From positions 62,001-126,000 of the forward strand of contig JBEAQU010000049.1 of assembly GCA_041163745.1 (NCBI GenBank): a stretch of 64,000 nt of DNA, read 5' to 3'. Within the stretch, counting starts at the first letter, position 1, and every line of letters begins with the position of its first letter. The stretch is from UBA6168 sp041163745 (GTDB lineage: Bacteria > Bacteroidota > Bacteroidia > Chitinophagales > Saprospiraceae). Made by a program: the position numbers and the translations under genes. Below the pieces are notes generated by a model. The model was not told the origin of the DNA. It made no database searches and saw only the letters and a program-made list of their open reading frames with translations. Positions 51,428-60,939 of the stretch are shown piece by piece.

Positions 51428-53893
51428 TTAACGTCGTATGACGGCCTGAAGTTTATCCTCGAAAGCGGAAATCAGGGCGTTCATGACCTTGTCCACCGCT
51501 TCGTCCTGCAAGGTACGTGCGGAATCCTCGAACAGGAAACTGACGGCGTATGATTTATTCCCCGCACCCAGTTTGGACTCGTCTTCAAAAACATCGAACA
51601 AATTTATATCTTTCAGCAATTTCTTTTCGGTTTTTTTGGCAACGGCAGCAATCTCGGCAAAGGTAACGGATTTTCCGATGACCAAGGCGAGGTCCCGCCG
51701 CATGGAAGGGAATTTGTTGGGTTCGGACAAGCTGACGGATTGTTTTCCGGCGGTGGCGTAGAGCAGGTCCCAATCGATATCGGCGAAAAAGGTGGCGGAG
51801 CGGATGCCCATGGCCTTGCAGATGGCAGGTTTCACCTGTCCGAGCGTGGCCAGGATCTGCGCGCCGCGATGCAAGGAGAGGGTGTTGACGAGCATGGGAT
51901 GCTCCGGCAGCGGGGATTCCTGGTAGGCGGCACAGCCGAGGCGATGCAGGATATTGGCGGCGAATGTCTTGAGGGTGAATATATCGACTTCCTTCCGTTG
52001 TGGTTGGCGCCAGCTTTCCGGCCATTGTCTGCCGCAGAGGAAGAGGGCGAGGTGAGCGGGTTCGCGGAAGCGGTCCGTGCCTTTCGCACCAGGTCCGGGG
52101 TTGGGGTGGTAGGTCTTGCCGAACTCGAACAGCCGGAGGTCCGGCTGTTGCCTGTTCTGGTTGTTGGCGATGGCTTCCAACCCGCTGAACAGCATGTTGG
52201 GCCGCATGATGTCGAGCTGGACGTTGGAGGTGTTGTTGACAAACACCAGCTCGGTTTCCGGCAGAGGAAGGATATCCCTGTAGTAAGCGGACTGAGACAA
52301 AGACAGGGACATGATTTCATGGAAACCGTTGGCGGCGAGGTAGCCGCCGGCAGTCTGGCGCAATTGTTCCTGTCCCGGATAGCTGCCGCGGACCATGCTG
52401 CTGCGCAGTTGGGCGGAAACGGGGACGTTGTCCAGCCCGAAGATCCGGAGTATTTCCTCGACGATATCGGCGGGTCTTGTCACGTCCGGTTTGTTGGTGG
52501 GGACCAAGACCGAAAAGGTGGCGTCGTCCTCCTCCACAACGGCCATGTCCAATGCCCGGAGGATTTCCTTGACACGGGCGGGCGGAATATCGGCGCCGAT
52601 GAGATTCCGGACGTAAGCGAAGGACAGGGTGACCTTGGTCGGTTGGATGGGCTGCGGGTAGTTGTCCACGACATCGGAGGCGACGGTGCCGCCGGCGATG
52701 TCGGTTATCAGGAGGGCTGCCCGTTGCAGGGCATAAACACACAAGTTGGGGTCGCTGCCTTTTTCGAAGACCCGGGCAGCGTCCGTCCGCAGGTCATGCC
52801 GGGTACTTGTCCGCCGGATGGAGCCCGGGTTGAAGTGGGCGCTTTCCAGGAAGATGTCTGTCGTTTGGCCGGTGACACCGGAATGGGCGCCTCCGAAGAC
52901 CCCGGCGATGCACATGCCCTGGTTGTCACCGTCGCAGATCATGAGGTCCTGTTCATGCAGTGACCTCTCCTTGCCGTCCAGGGTCAGGAAGGGAGTGTCT
53001 GCGGGCAGGGTCCGGACGATGACATGTCTGCCGGCGATCTTATCCAGGTCGAAGGCGTGGAGTGGTTGGCCCAGTTCGTGGAGAATGAAGTTGGTGACGT
53101 CAACGATGTTGTTGATCGGTCGCACCCCGACGGAGAGGAGCCGGTTCTTGAGCCAGTCCGGTGATTCGCCCACCTGTACGCCCTGGATGGAGACGCCTGC
53201 ATAGCGGGGGCAGGCAGCGGGGTCTTCCACCGTCACCTGGACAGGCAGGTTACGGTTTGGTGTCCGGAAATGGTCGACGGAAGGGATGCGGACCGTCGTC
53301 GGGCGTTGGTACTGGACGGCGAGGGCGGCAGCCAGGTCCCTGGCCACCCCGAGGTGGCAGGTGGCGTCCGAGCGGTTGGGGGTGAGGCCAATTTCGAAAA
53401 TGACGTCCTTCTCCAACCGGAAGTATTCCCGGGCCGGCATTCCCACCGGGGTATCCGGTGGCAGGACGAGGATGCCGCTGTGGTCATGCCCCAATCCCAA
53501 TTCATCCTCCGCACAAATCATTCCTTCGGACACTTCCCCGCGGATCTTTCCTCTCTTCAGGTTGATGGGTGTTCCATCGACCGGATACAAGGTGGTACCG
53601 ACGGTTGCGACCAGGACTTTCTGTCCTGCGGCGACATTGGGAGCGCCGCAGACGATTTGCAGCGGTGTATCCGTTCCGATGTCCACCAGGGTCAGGCTGA
53701 GTTTGTCCGCATTGGGGTGTTTGCGGCAATCCTGTACGAAGCCCACGAGTACACCTTCCAGTCCACCTTTGACACTTTCCTTTTCCTCCATGCCTTCTAC
53801 CTCCAGTCCGAGGCTGGTGAGTAGGTCGGCGAGGTCGTTGGAGGACAGGTCGAGGTCTATATAGTCTTTTAGCCAGTTGCTTGAGATGGTCAT
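51428..53893 (-). CDS. pheT: Phenylalanine--tRNA ligase beta subunit
   Basis: 821 residues. The N-terminal tRNA-binding OB domain (about 40-150) has VGFVQDCRKHPNADKLSLTLVDIG. The B3/B4 editing region follows with NNIVDVTNFILHELGQPLHAFD, then B5 (about 405-475) and the catalytic-like core. The C-terminal ferredoxin-like anticodon-binding domain has FPSMRRDLALVIGKSVTFAEI. It works as an alpha2-beta2 enzyme with PheS, which is not in the window. Confidence 0.98.
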   Translation of the reverse strand: MTISSNWLKDYIDLDLSSNDLADLLTSLGLEVEGMEEKESVKGGLEGVLVGFVQDCRKHPNADKLSLTLVDIGTDTPLQIVCGAPNVAAGQKVLVATVGTTLYPVDGTPINLKRGKIRGEVSEGMICAEDELGLGHDHSGILVLPPDTPVGMPAREYFRLEKDVIFEIGLTPNRSDATCHLGVARDLAAALAVQYQRPTTVRIPSVDHFRTPNRNLPVQVTVEDPAACPRYAGVSIQGVQVGESPDWLKNRLLSVGVRPINNIVDVTNFILHELGQPLHAFDLDKIAGRHVIVRTLPADTPFLTLDGKERSLHEQDLMICDGDNQGMCIAGVFGGAHSGVTGQTTDIFLESAHFNPGSIRRTSTRHDLRTDAARVFEKGSDPNLCVYALQRAALLITDIAGGTVASDVVDNYPQPIQPTKVTLSFAYVRNLIGADIPPARVKEILRALDMAVVEEDDATFSVLVPTNKPDVTRPADIVEEILRIFGLDNVPVSAQLRSSMVRGSYPGQEQLRQTAGGYLAANGFHEIMSLSLSQSAYYRDILPLPETELVFVNNTSNVQLDIMRPNMLFSGLEAIANNQNRQQPDLRLFEFGKTYHPNPGPGAKGTDRFREPAHLALFLCGRQWPESWRQPQRKEVDIFTLKTFAANILHRLGCAAYQESPLPEHPMLVNTLSLHRGAQILATLGQVKPAICKAMGIRSATFFADIDWDLLYATAGKQSVSLSEPNKFPSMRRDLALVIGKSVTFAEIAAVAKKTEKKLLKDINLFDVFEDESKLGAGNKSYAVSFLFEDSARTLQDEAVDKVMNALISAFEDKLQAVIRR

Positions 53894-54069
53894 GTCGGTA
53901 CTTCTTTTTCAGCCGGTAAAAATAGAAAAAAACAATTTGGCAGGTTGGACCAGGGGGGCTGGGCTGAAAATTAGACCGGGAGACCCGGGATTGAGGTGAG
54001 CCGAGCGGGGGGATACGGAATCGTGATTCCGGGACGGTATGTCAAAATGGTGGTCGCAGGCAGTGGGAA

Positions 54070-54627
54070 TCAGTTTTTTTTGTCGGAAATGACATCGCGC
54101 AGCGTGATGACCTTGGCGCGCCAGTATGCGGAGTCCTGCAAACGGTCAATGACAATCCCCCTGGAGGTGCTGTGGATGATATGGAGGTCGCCGTCCTGGT
54201 TGTCAACGACCATGGCGACATGAAAGACGCGGCCGGCCTTGCTGTGCCGGAAAAAGACCAGGTCGCCCGGTCGGGCTTCCTCCCGGGAGATTTCGAGGCC
54301 TTCCTTTTCCTGGACGGCGGAGGTCCGGGGGAGTCGGTAGTCGTATTCGCGCAGCAGAAAGCAGATGAAGCCGGAACAATCGAAGCCGGTGGATGGGGAA
54401 TTGCCCGCCTTGCGATATTTCAGTCCCAGGTATTCCTTGGCATGGGTGGTGACATCCTGGCGGACGAATATTTCATTGACCAGTTTCAGCGTATGCCGTG
54501 CTTCCGCGATGGGTCCGTTTGTACCGTAGGATTGTCCGGCCAGCCGGGTCGGGAGGACCAGGGTCATGGTCAGGAAGAACGGCAGTGTGGCGTGCAACAA
54601 TCGTATGGAGGAAGAGGTTGCTGTCAT
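54070..54627 (-). CDS. NlpC/P60-family cell-wall peptidase, exported
   Basis: 185 residues from the ATG at 54627 with a hydrophobic signal segment ending near RLAGQ. The NlpC/P60 domain carries Cys84 in GFDCSGF, His136 in VFHVAMVVD, and a polar third residue around His149/His152 (HIIHSTS). Such enzymes cut gamma-D-glutamyl-diaminopimelate bonds in peptidoglycan stems. There is no SH3 or LysM targeting domain. Its own upstream region (218 bases) separates it from the nitrilase gene. Confidence 0.9.
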   Translation of the reverse strand: MTATSSSIRLLHATLPFFLTMTLVLPTRLAGQSYGTNGPIAEARHTLKLVNEIFVRQDVTTHAKEYLGLKYRKAGNSPSTGFDCSGFICFLLREYDYRLPRTSAVQEKEGLEISREEARPGDLVFFRHSKAGRVFHVAMVVDNQDGDLHIIHSTSRGIVIDRLQDSAYWRAKVITLRDVISDKKN

Positions 54628-54845
54628 ATCATTTTGATAGTGAACGGATATTGGGGTGGTAGCCACGCACAACACCGATGGGTATCATAGCGGGAACGGC
54701 CCGACGCAGCCGGGAACGAAGCCAAGAAAGCTTTACCGGTAGATGGGAATAACAACAGTCATGGATACGGAACACTTGGTTTTTTGATGCAAAATTGAAC
54801 GAAGGTATGGGAATTTCCGTAGCAAATGGCCCGTGGCGAATCAAA

Positions 54846-55622
54846 TCAACCAGCTTCTATGGTAAAAAAATCGCGGTCTGCTAGAAAAGGAAATTGTCTG
54901 CGGTAGGAGCGCAATGTTTCAAGGTCTAAGGAATGGGTATCGACGGCAGGACGGTCAGCGACTAGGTATCGGATTTGGCCGGCACCGTCGACGAGGCAGG
55001 TGTCGCCGGTGTAAGCGAGAAGGTTGGCATCGGTACCACAGCGGTTGACACCGATGACATAGCATTGGTTCTCGATGGCTCTTGCGAGTAGGAGTTGTTG
55101 CCAGTGATGTCTTCGTGGAGCTGGCCAGTTGGCTACGTACAGGAGCAGGTCAAAGAAATCCGTATTCCGGCTCCAGACGGGAAAACGGAGGTCGTAGCAG
55201 ATGAGTGGGCAGATTTTCCAGCCTTTCCAAGAGAATACCAGTCGATTTTGTCCGGGCGCAAATACCTGATGTTCCCCGGCGAGGGCAAAGCGGTGTCTCT
55301 TGTCGTATGTCTGCAAGGAGCCGTCGGGGAAACTGACCGTCAGGCGGTTGAAATATTTGTCGTCTTCTGTTGCGATGAAACTGCCCATGACGGCAGCATC
55401 CAGCGCGGCGGCCGTGCGGCGCATCCATCTGACGGTGGGGCCGTCCATGGGTTCCGCTAGTTTACCGGCCTGCATGGTGAAACCGGTGGTGAACATTTCC
55501 GGCAGGACGACGAGGTCCGTGCTACCTGCCAGGGGCGCGATCAGTTTGTCAAAAACAGCCAGATTGGCACCTGGATTTTCCCAAACGAGATCCGTTTGGA
55601 TGGTGGTGACTCGCAGATACAT
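54846..55622 (-). CDS. Carbon-nitrogen hydrolase (omega-amidase type)
   Basis: 258-residue nitrilase-fold enzyme with the complete triad: Glu42 in VLPEMF, Lys108 in TYDKRHRF and Cys142 in LICYDLRFP. The segments MFTTGFTM and NRCGTDANLLAYTGDT place it near YafV-type omega-amidases, which hydrolyse 2-oxoglutaramate or 2-oxosuccinamate made by glutamine transaminases. Cytoplasmic. Substrate assignment is by family resemblance only. Confidence 0.9.
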   Translation of the reverse strand: MYLRVTTIQTDLVWENPGANLAVFDKLIAPLAGSTDLVVLPEMFTTGFTMQAGKLAEPMDGPTVRWMRRTAAALDAAVMGSFIATEDDKYFNRLTVSFPDGSLQTYDKRHRFALAGEHQVFAPGQNRLVFSWKGWKICPLICYDLRFPVWSRNTDFFDLLLYVANWPAPRRHHWQQLLLARAIENQCYVIGVNRCGTDANLLAYTGDTCLVDGAGQIRYLVADRPAVDTHSLDLETLRSYRRQFPFLADRDFFTIEAG

Positions 55623-55960
55623 GTTATGCGCTGGGATTTTTAGGTGGTTGCCGGCAGTCAGCTGAAAAAGTGGAGCCGGGTTAGGTGTTGCCGGGGTGTC
55701 AACTGTTGGATGCGGAACGATGCGGGTGATGGCACGCAGGTGACGTCAGCACCTCTTTCCCACCGTTGCGGGCATCGAACAGGGGAGTACGTGGGTGCGG
55801 GTGGGAATCCTGCGGGTCATGGCAGGGGAAAATACCGGGAACGCCCATCGATGTTCGGTCCAGGGAAATCCAGACTACAGCCGCATACCGGTGAAATCCA
55901 GGAAGATTCACTTGGCCTGGTCGGGCGGAACGGGTAGTTGGCGGTTTCGGAGAAACGAAA
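55623..55960. other. Gene-free stretch between rplY and the nitrilase gene
   Basis: 338 bases. No TAnnTTTG element, terminator hairpin or small gene stood out. Confidence 0.45.
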
Positions 55961-56548
55961 TCAGGCCGTCTCTTCTTCCTCCACCACGACTCCTTTGAGT
56001 GCCCTTGGGATGATAATGGTGGCGATGGGCAATGCGGGTGGATTGGTGATTTCCACACCGGGCACCGCGGATATATCCCGCACACGGAGGGATTGGCCGA
56101 GTTTCAGCTTGGAGATGTCGACAGAAAGTTTGTCGACGAGGCTTTCGGGCGTGGTCTTGATGGAAATCAGACGGATGTTCTGGACGAACTTGCCACCGGA
56201 GCGTACGCCGGGAGAGGAACCTTCGAAGGAGAGCGGAACCTGAACTTTGATCTTATGGCCGGGAACCAATTCGAGAAAGTCGATGTGTTGGATGGTATCC
56301 TTGACCGGGTTGAACTGAATCTGCTTTAGAATGCAACGGTAGGTTTTGCCGTCCACAGAGATGGTGGCGGTTTTGAATTCGGGTGTGTAGACAAGATCCC
56401 GCAAATCGTTGGGCGTCGTGGTGAAATGAACGTTTTCACCGGATCCTCCGTAGATTACGCAGGGGATGAGGCCTGCGTTCCGGGCGGATTTCACTTCGCT
56501 TTTGCTAATCTCAGTTCTTTTGGTGCCGTTGATCGTGACCGTGACCAT
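55961..56548 (-). CDS. rplY: 50S ribosomal protein L25 (Ctc form)
   Basis: 195 residues with two domains. The N-terminal 5S-rRNA-binding L25 fold (about 5-95) has RTEISKSEVKSARNAGLIPCVIYGG and CILKQIQFNPVKDTIQHIDFLEL. The C-terminal beta domain (about 100-185) is the TL5/Ctc extension and ends in acidic residues. It binds 5S rRNA in the central protuberance. A promoter box lies at 56593-56600. The usual partner pth does not follow. Confidence 0.95.
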   Translation of the reverse strand: MVTVTINGTKRTEISKSEVKSARNAGLIPCVIYGGSGENVHFTTTPNDLRDLVYTPEFKTATISVDGKTYRCILKQIQFNPVKDTIQHIDFLELVPGHKIKVQVPLSFEGSSPGVRSGGKFVQNIRLISIKTTPESLVDKLSVDISKLKLGQSLRVRDISAVPGVEITNPPALPIATIIIPRALKGVVVEEEETA

Positions 56549-56592
56549 GATATTTCTCGTCGTTAAGGTTCTGCAAATTGGTAAAAGGCGTG

Positions 56593-56600
56593 CAAAGATA
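56593..56600 (-). promoter_or_regulatory. rplY promoter -7 element (TATCTTTG)
   Basis: On the minus strand TATCTTTG matches TAnnTTTG and lies 44 bases ahead of the rplY ATG. A TTTG exists upstream, but with a spacer of only 14 bases. Confidence 0.5.
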
Positions 56601-56717
56601 GGTTAATTAAAATACAAATCCGGAAACTGTCTGATTTTTTCTTATTTTTTTGAGATGCCTGCGATCGGCCGGATGGTTTGGGGAGGAAGTCGGCGGAGAC
56701 AGTGGGGTTGGGCATCG

Positions 56718-57752
56718 TCAGGGTTCCGGTACGAAACGGAAGGGGTAGACTTTACCGGAGCTCCATTGGCAGACATATAGATTGTCGTCGTCATCGACCA
56801 GTACATCGTGGGGATGTTGGAACAGAGGGATGGTTTGTCGGAATGGCTGGAGGTTGCCATCCGGTCCGACGGTCGGTGGGGTGCCGCAGACGGCGGACAC
56901 CACGTGGTTTTCCCTGTCGAGGATGAGGACGAAGCCGCTGTTGTCATGGCCGAGGTCGGGTGATCGGAGGACGGCGGTGAAGAGGTAGTCGCCTTTGATG
57001 ACGGGGCGGCAGACACAGGCGCCGGGCAAATCGATGGAACCGAGGAAGGTGCCGTCGAGCGTGAAGCGTTTGAAGCAGCAGCGTGTCCGGTCCGTGACGA
57101 TCAGTTCCGGGGAGTCCCTTCGGGTATCGATACAGATGCCGTGGGCGTTATCGATATGATGGGGTTGCGGGCCGCGGCCGCCGAAGACATTTTTCAGCTG
57201 TCCGGCGTCGTCGTAGTGAAGGATGAACTGTTCGCCGTAGCCATCGGCGACATAGAACTCCCCGTTGGGCAGGACGGCTGTTTCGGTGGGGACGAACTGT
57301 TTTTTCGATTTGTATCCGGGCGCGTCGGCGGGGTAGTCCCAGGTTCTGACGATACGACCGTCGAGGGTGGTTTGGAAGAACTGGTTTCGTTCGGTATCCG
57401 TAATGAAGAGGAACTGTTCCTTACCCTGTCCGGCGATGGTCAGTCCATGGGCGCCGGGGAACTCATGGCCCCAGGCATGCGACAGTTGTCCGGATTTATG
57501 AAAAAAGATGACATTGTTCCGGGTTTCGTTGGTGAGCAGGATGATATTGCCATTGGCATCCTGGACCATCTCATGGCAGTCGTTGACGGGGAGCGTTCGG
57601 GGGTTCGCCTTGACCCAGTCCCTGTCGAGGCGATATTTTTTGTCTTGTTGTCCATAGACCAGGTAGTCGGCTGCAAGGAGGGGTTGTCTGCCGACGAGCC
57701 AACCGGCGGCACCGACGGAGCTGACTTTTACGAAGTCTCTTCTGTTGATCAT
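56718..57752 (-). CDS. Beta-propeller (NHL-like) protein with a twin-arginine signal
   Basis: 344 residues from the ATG at 57752. The start MINRRDFVKVSSVGAAGWLVG is a twin-arginine signal (RR at 4-5, then Phe7 and a mild hydrophobic core), so it should be exported folded through the Tat pathway. The mature protein is a six-bladed propeller with repeated strands such as GEFYVADGYGEQF, AHGICIDTRRDSPELIVTDR and HDVLVDDDDNLYVCQW. Several Cys and His residues in the C-terminal half could bind a metal. No catalytic assignment is possible. tatC lies at 47751-48602. Confidence 0.8.
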   Translation of the reverse strand: MINRRDFVKVSSVGAAGWLVGRQPLLAADYLVYGQQDKKYRLDRDWVKANPRTLPVNDCHEMVQDANGNIILLTNETRNNVIFFHKSGQLSHAWGHEFPGAHGLTIAGQGKEQFLFITDTERNQFFQTTLDGRIVRTWDYPADAPGYKSKKQFVPTETAVLPNGEFYVADGYGEQFILHYDDAGQLKNVFGGRGPQPHHIDNAHGICIDTRRDSPELIVTDRTRCCFKRFTLDGTFLGSIDLPGACVCRPVIKGDYLFTAVLRSPDLGHDNSGFVLILDRENHVVSAVCGTPPTVGPDGNLQPFRQTIPLFQHPHDVLVDDDDNLYVCQWSSGKVYPFRFVPEP

Positions 57753-57948
57753 AGTTAGAGGATTGACGGTTGGTTGGCTTTGTTGCGGGGTGATTCGACG
57801 GCCGGGTCGGGCCGTTGTAGGCGTCCAAGGTACAAAAAAAAAGTACCCGGCCCATTGATCGGGCGGGCGGGTGGTGAAAAAAAGCGTCGCGGTGGTCGGG
57901 TGGTTTCGGAGGACGCAAACCACATTGTGAGTCAGTGGTCTGCAAGGC

Positions 57949-58794
57949 TCAGGCGACAACCTGGTTTGCGTCCGTGTCGGACAGGAGGGCCTGCAGAAGT
58001 CGGAGGACTTTTCCGCTGGCGGCGGAAGCGGCGGCCAGCACGGTCTCGTGGGAAAAGGATTCGATGGCAGCCGGAGGATATCCGATGTCCGTGACGACGG
58101 TGGTGGCGAAAACCCGCAGGTCTGCATGTCGGGCGACGATCACTTCCGGAACGAGGGACATTCCGACCAGGTCCGCGCCGATTCCATGAAGGAAAGCGTA
58201 TTCCGCGGGTGTTTCCAGGGCGGGACCCTGACAAGCGGCCATCACGCCGGTATGGACGGGGAGGTGCAGCCGATTGGCCAGGTGCAGGGCCTTGTCGACC
58301 AGGGCGGGATCGTAGGCATCCAGCATGTCCGGGAAGCGAACGCCCAGCCGGGGGTCGTTGGGTCCGCGCAGGGGGTTGTCCGGAAGCAGGTTGATATGGT
58401 CGCGGACGATGACCAGGTCGCCGACGGAGAAAGCGCGATTGAGCCCGCCCACGGCGCTGGTCAGCGCGAGTCGGCCGATGCCCAACGCTTTCATCACACG
58501 GACAGGGAAAGTGACTTCCTGCGTGCTGTATCCTTCATAGAAATGCAGTCTGCCGGCCAGCACCACAACCGGAATGCCGGCCAGTTGGCCGAAGACCCAT
58601 TGTCCGCGGTGCCCCTGGACAGTGGCTGCCGGGAATCCGGGGATGTCGCGGAAAGGGATGCGCTTCGCATCCTGAACCGCATCGGCGATGGTTCCGAGCC
58701 CGCTGCCGAGGACGATGCCCCAGGCGGGCCGTACATCCGAACGGCGGCGAAGGAAATCTGCCGCCGTTTCGATTCTGTCGTACAGTGCTTGCAT
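57949..58794 (-). CDS. Purine-nucleoside phosphorylase (trimeric type)
   Basis: 281 residues from the ATG at 58794. The enzyme splits (deoxy)guanosine and inosine with phosphate for purine salvage. Family marks: GIVLGSGLG (phosphate site), VVVLAGRLHFYEGYS (ribose site), LTSAVGGLN and the base-binding GPALETPAEYAFLHGIGADLVGMSLVPE. Met in GMS and Glu in ALETPAE are conserved. It shares the strand with the DUF7009 gene 14 bases upstream and is likely co-transcribed. Confidence 0.95.
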   Translation of the reverse strand: MQALYDRIETAADFLRRRSDVRPAWGIVLGSGLGTIADAVQDAKRIPFRDIPGFPAATVQGHRGQWVFGQLAGIPVVVLAGRLHFYEGYSTQEVTFPVRVMKALGIGRLALTSAVGGLNRAFSVGDLVIVRDHINLLPDNPLRGPNDPRLGVRFPDMLDAYDPALVDKALHLANRLHLPVHTGVMAACQGPALETPAEYAFLHGIGADLVGMSLVPEVIVARHADLRVFATTVVTDIGYPPAAIESFSHETVLAAASAASGKVLRLLQALLSDTDANQVVA

Positions 58795-58808
58795 GGTGGG
58801 CGGAACTT

Positions 58809-59189
58809 TCAGCAAACGGACTTGTCGGGATGCGGAAAAAGGTCACTGTCATCTTCCCCCGGCCGGGGCTTGGGGCATTGGAAATCCTTCTCCACGAGTA
58901 TGCGGAGGGTTTCGTTCGGTCCGACCGGTACGGAGCCTTCCATTCCGACCTGGTCGGAGGCGGCCCAGTCGTCCGCCCATGGTGTAGGCACGAGGATGGA
59001 AATCCGATGTTGGTGGAAACTGGCGTCCATGTGCTTGGTCGTACTTTTCGACAATGCGTACAGCAGGGTATCGTCGGGGTTGGTTCCGAAGCGGATGCTT
59101 TCCTCCACAATTCCGAGAGAGGAAAGCCGAGCGACTTCCTGTTGGGACAGGCGCAGGCGGACACTGTTGCCCTGTATCCTGATTTTCAT
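58809..59189 (-). CDS. DUF7009-type small protein
   Basis: 126 residues from the ATG at 59189; longer frames upstream run through the bTHX gene in another frame. The start KIRIQGNSVRLRLSQQEVARL and the middle ILVPTPWADDW match a small uncharacterised protein that I associate with DUF7009. It has no signal, no membrane segment and no catalytic motif. The tail is acidic and contains a Cys as the last residue. It lies between purine-nucleoside phosphorylase and bTHX. Confidence 0.72.
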   Translation of the reverse strand: MKIRIQGNSVRLRLSQQEVARLSSLGIVEESIRFGTNPDDTLLYALSKSTTKHMDASFHQHRISILVPTPWADDWAASDQVGMEGSVPVGPNETLRILVEKDFQCPKPRPGEDDSDLFPHPDKSVC

Positions 59190-59244
59190 GGTCGGGAAGA
59201 TAGTAGCGGGGATGGCAGGCATCCCCGGTCTACGGGATGATCTG

Positions 59245-59376
59245 TCAGCCGTTCTTCTTGGGTTCCGTCTTCTTGGGTGCGGTATTGGCCGTTGCGGCGG
59301 ATTTCTTCGGGCGGCTCTTACCGTAGGAGCCTCTCCAGATTTTTCCGCGTGCAGTTCTTTTGTCTCCTCTTCCCAT
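59245..59376 (-). CDS. 30S ribosomal protein bTHX
   Basis: 43 residues, too short for most gene finders. It opens MGRGDKRTARGKIWRGSYGK and continues with RPKKSAA, the signature of the small ribosomal protein THX, which sits in a cavity at the top of the 30S head. The tail is Lys/Pro-rich. The stop is at 59245-59247. A TACTTTTG promoter box lies 46 bases ahead of the ATG. Confidence 0.9.
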   Translation of the reverse strand: MGRGDKRTARGKIWRGSYGKSRPKKSAATANTAPKKTEPKKNG

Positions 59377-59422
59377 GGTGTTGATGTATTTGATGGTGAT
59401 GGAAAAAATAATTTTGCGTCTG

Positions 59423-59430
59423 CAAAAGTA
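59423..59430 (-). promoter_or_regulatory. Promoter -7 element (TACTTTTG) for bTHX
   Basis: On the minus strand TACTTTTG matches TAnnTTTG. It lies in the short gap behind fdhD, so bTHX, DUF7009 and the phosphorylase may form one transcript started here. Confidence 0.5.
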
Positions 59431-59461
59431 ATGGCTTTTTGGCTATCGGGCGGATGGCGTT

Positions 59462-60394
59462 TCAAAATATCCGTTCCGGGTGGGTGTAAATGTTGAATTG
59501 GTCAAACCGGAGGAATCCGACGAGTGTCAGTCCTGTTTCCTCCGCCATCTCGATGGCAAGGCTGGAAGGGGCACCCATGGCTGCCAGCAGGGGGGCACCG
59601 GCCAGGACGGTCTTTTGTACGAGTTCGAATCCGGCGCGGCTGCTCAGCAGGACTGCGGTTCGGTGCAAGGGCAGCCGTTGTTGGAGAAAGGAGTTTCCCA
59701 GCAGCTTGTCGAGGGCGTTGTGCCGACCGATGTCTTCACAGGAGAGGACGATATTTCCGGATGGTTCGGCCAGGGCCGCCCCATGCAGGCCGCCGGTACG
59801 GCCGAACAGGGGTTGCCTTGCCAGCAGTGCCTCCGGAAGGCTGCACAGGGTGGCGCCCTGGAAGAGCGGCACCGGCTCCGGCAGCTGGGGAAGGTTCCGG
59901 TGGCGGAGTTGTTCGATGGTGGCCTTTCCGCAAACACCGCAGGCTGCGGTGGAGAGGAAATGCCGTTCCGCCCTTTTGAGATCCGGCTTGGCGGAATCCG
60001 ACAATACGACCTCGAGGACGTTTTCCCGGGCCTCTTTCCGTTGGACCCGTGCTGTTCGGACCGATTCGACCTCGGAGGGATCCCGAAGGATTCCTTCCGA
60101 GAAAAGGAATCCGAGGGCCAGTGCCCGATCTTCCCCTGGCGTCCGCATGGTGACCACCAGGCGCCGGACGTGCTCCCGGCTTTCGATGCGGTACCGAAGC
60201 CTTATTTCCAGGGGTTCCTCGCGGATGACGACATCTTCCGTCCGGAAGGAACCCTCCGGACGGACTTTCACGATCTCCCTTTTTTCGGTGCCTTTTTCTG
60301 ATGTCACCGGAATGTGCAGATTAGGTGATGGGATCGAAGAGGGCCTTCCAGCGGGAAGGGCGGCGGTTCTCCGCAGTTCCCGAATGGCCGTCAT
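59462..60394 (-). CDS. fdhD: Formate dehydrogenase accessory sulfurtransferase FdhD
   Basis: 310 residues from the first ATG (60394); a TTG ten codons upstream is a weaker option. FdhD passes sulfur from a cysteine desulfurase to the molybdenum cofactor of formate dehydrogenase. The essential cysteine motif CGVCGK is present, with SCEDIGRHNALDK and FELVQKTVLAGAP as further family marks. It implies a molybdoenzyme elsewhere in the genome and fits with the moaC-mobA pair at 31-32.6 kb. Confidence 0.95.
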   Translation of the reverse strand: MTAIRELRRTAALPAGRPSSIPSPNLHIPVTSEKGTEKREIVKVRPEGSFRTEDVVIREEPLEIRLRYRIESREHVRRLVVTMRTPGEDRALALGFLFSEGILRDPSEVESVRTARVQRKEARENVLEVVLSDSAKPDLKRAERHFLSTAACGVCGKATIEQLRHRNLPQLPEPVPLFQGATLCSLPEALLARQPLFGRTGGLHGAALAEPSGNIVLSCEDIGRHNALDKLLGNSFLQQRLPLHRTAVLLSSRAGFELVQKTVLAGAPLLAAMGAPSSLAIEMAEETGLTLVGFLRFDQFNIYTHPERIF

Positions 60395-60939
60395 GCCGTC
60401 AAATCTATGGATTTTGTGCTGCAATGGCGGGAGAACTAAACAAAATAAAGGTTGATTCCGTTCTTTCAGTATCCTTTAGTTCATGAGATTCACGATTTGA
60501 AGGCAGTGACGTCAGCCGACGGTCGTCCACCGGCCTTGCGGTCCGACTGCGGAGGAAGAAGAGGTTGGCCTGGTAGAAAGGCTGTTCGGCCATCCCGCGG
60601 AAGATGTGGGCGAGCACAGGTGCGAAGCCGAATGCGTTGCGCCACCCCGACGTGCTGCACAAATGTAAAAGGACTGTACCTCCTCCGGTGCGGTCCTTTT
60701 TTTCAAGATGCCGTTGCCGCGTTGCGGACATGCGATGCGGCGGGGATGGGTGGCGGCGGAGAGCGTCGGTATCATTCAAACGGCACATACGTGCTATCTT
60801 TACGCATCGTCGGCAGGAACCGGCACGGAAGCGCCCAGCCCGGAAGGCTGGGAGGAGGTGCATCCTGTCCGTCGGCAAACCCTTGCGCGGGGGCGGCTAC
60901 GCCAGCGTTACGCCACCTGCAGCAACAAAGCACAGCGCC
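60395..60939. other. Divergent intergenic region between fdhD and the SdiA-regulated-type gene
   Basis: 545 bases. TATCTTTA at 60795-60802 could be a -7 box for the rightward gene. A perfect hairpin at 60834-60852 lies in the resulting leader. No small gene was recognised. Confidence 0.45.
60834..60852 (+). promoter_or_regulatory. Leader hairpin CCCAGCC/GGCTGGG
   Basis: Seven perfect pairs around the loop CGGAA, followed by GGAGGAGGTG and no T-run. It lies 87 bases ahead of the start codon at 60940 and downstream of the possible promoter box, so it would be part of the mRNA leader. Confidence 0.4.
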
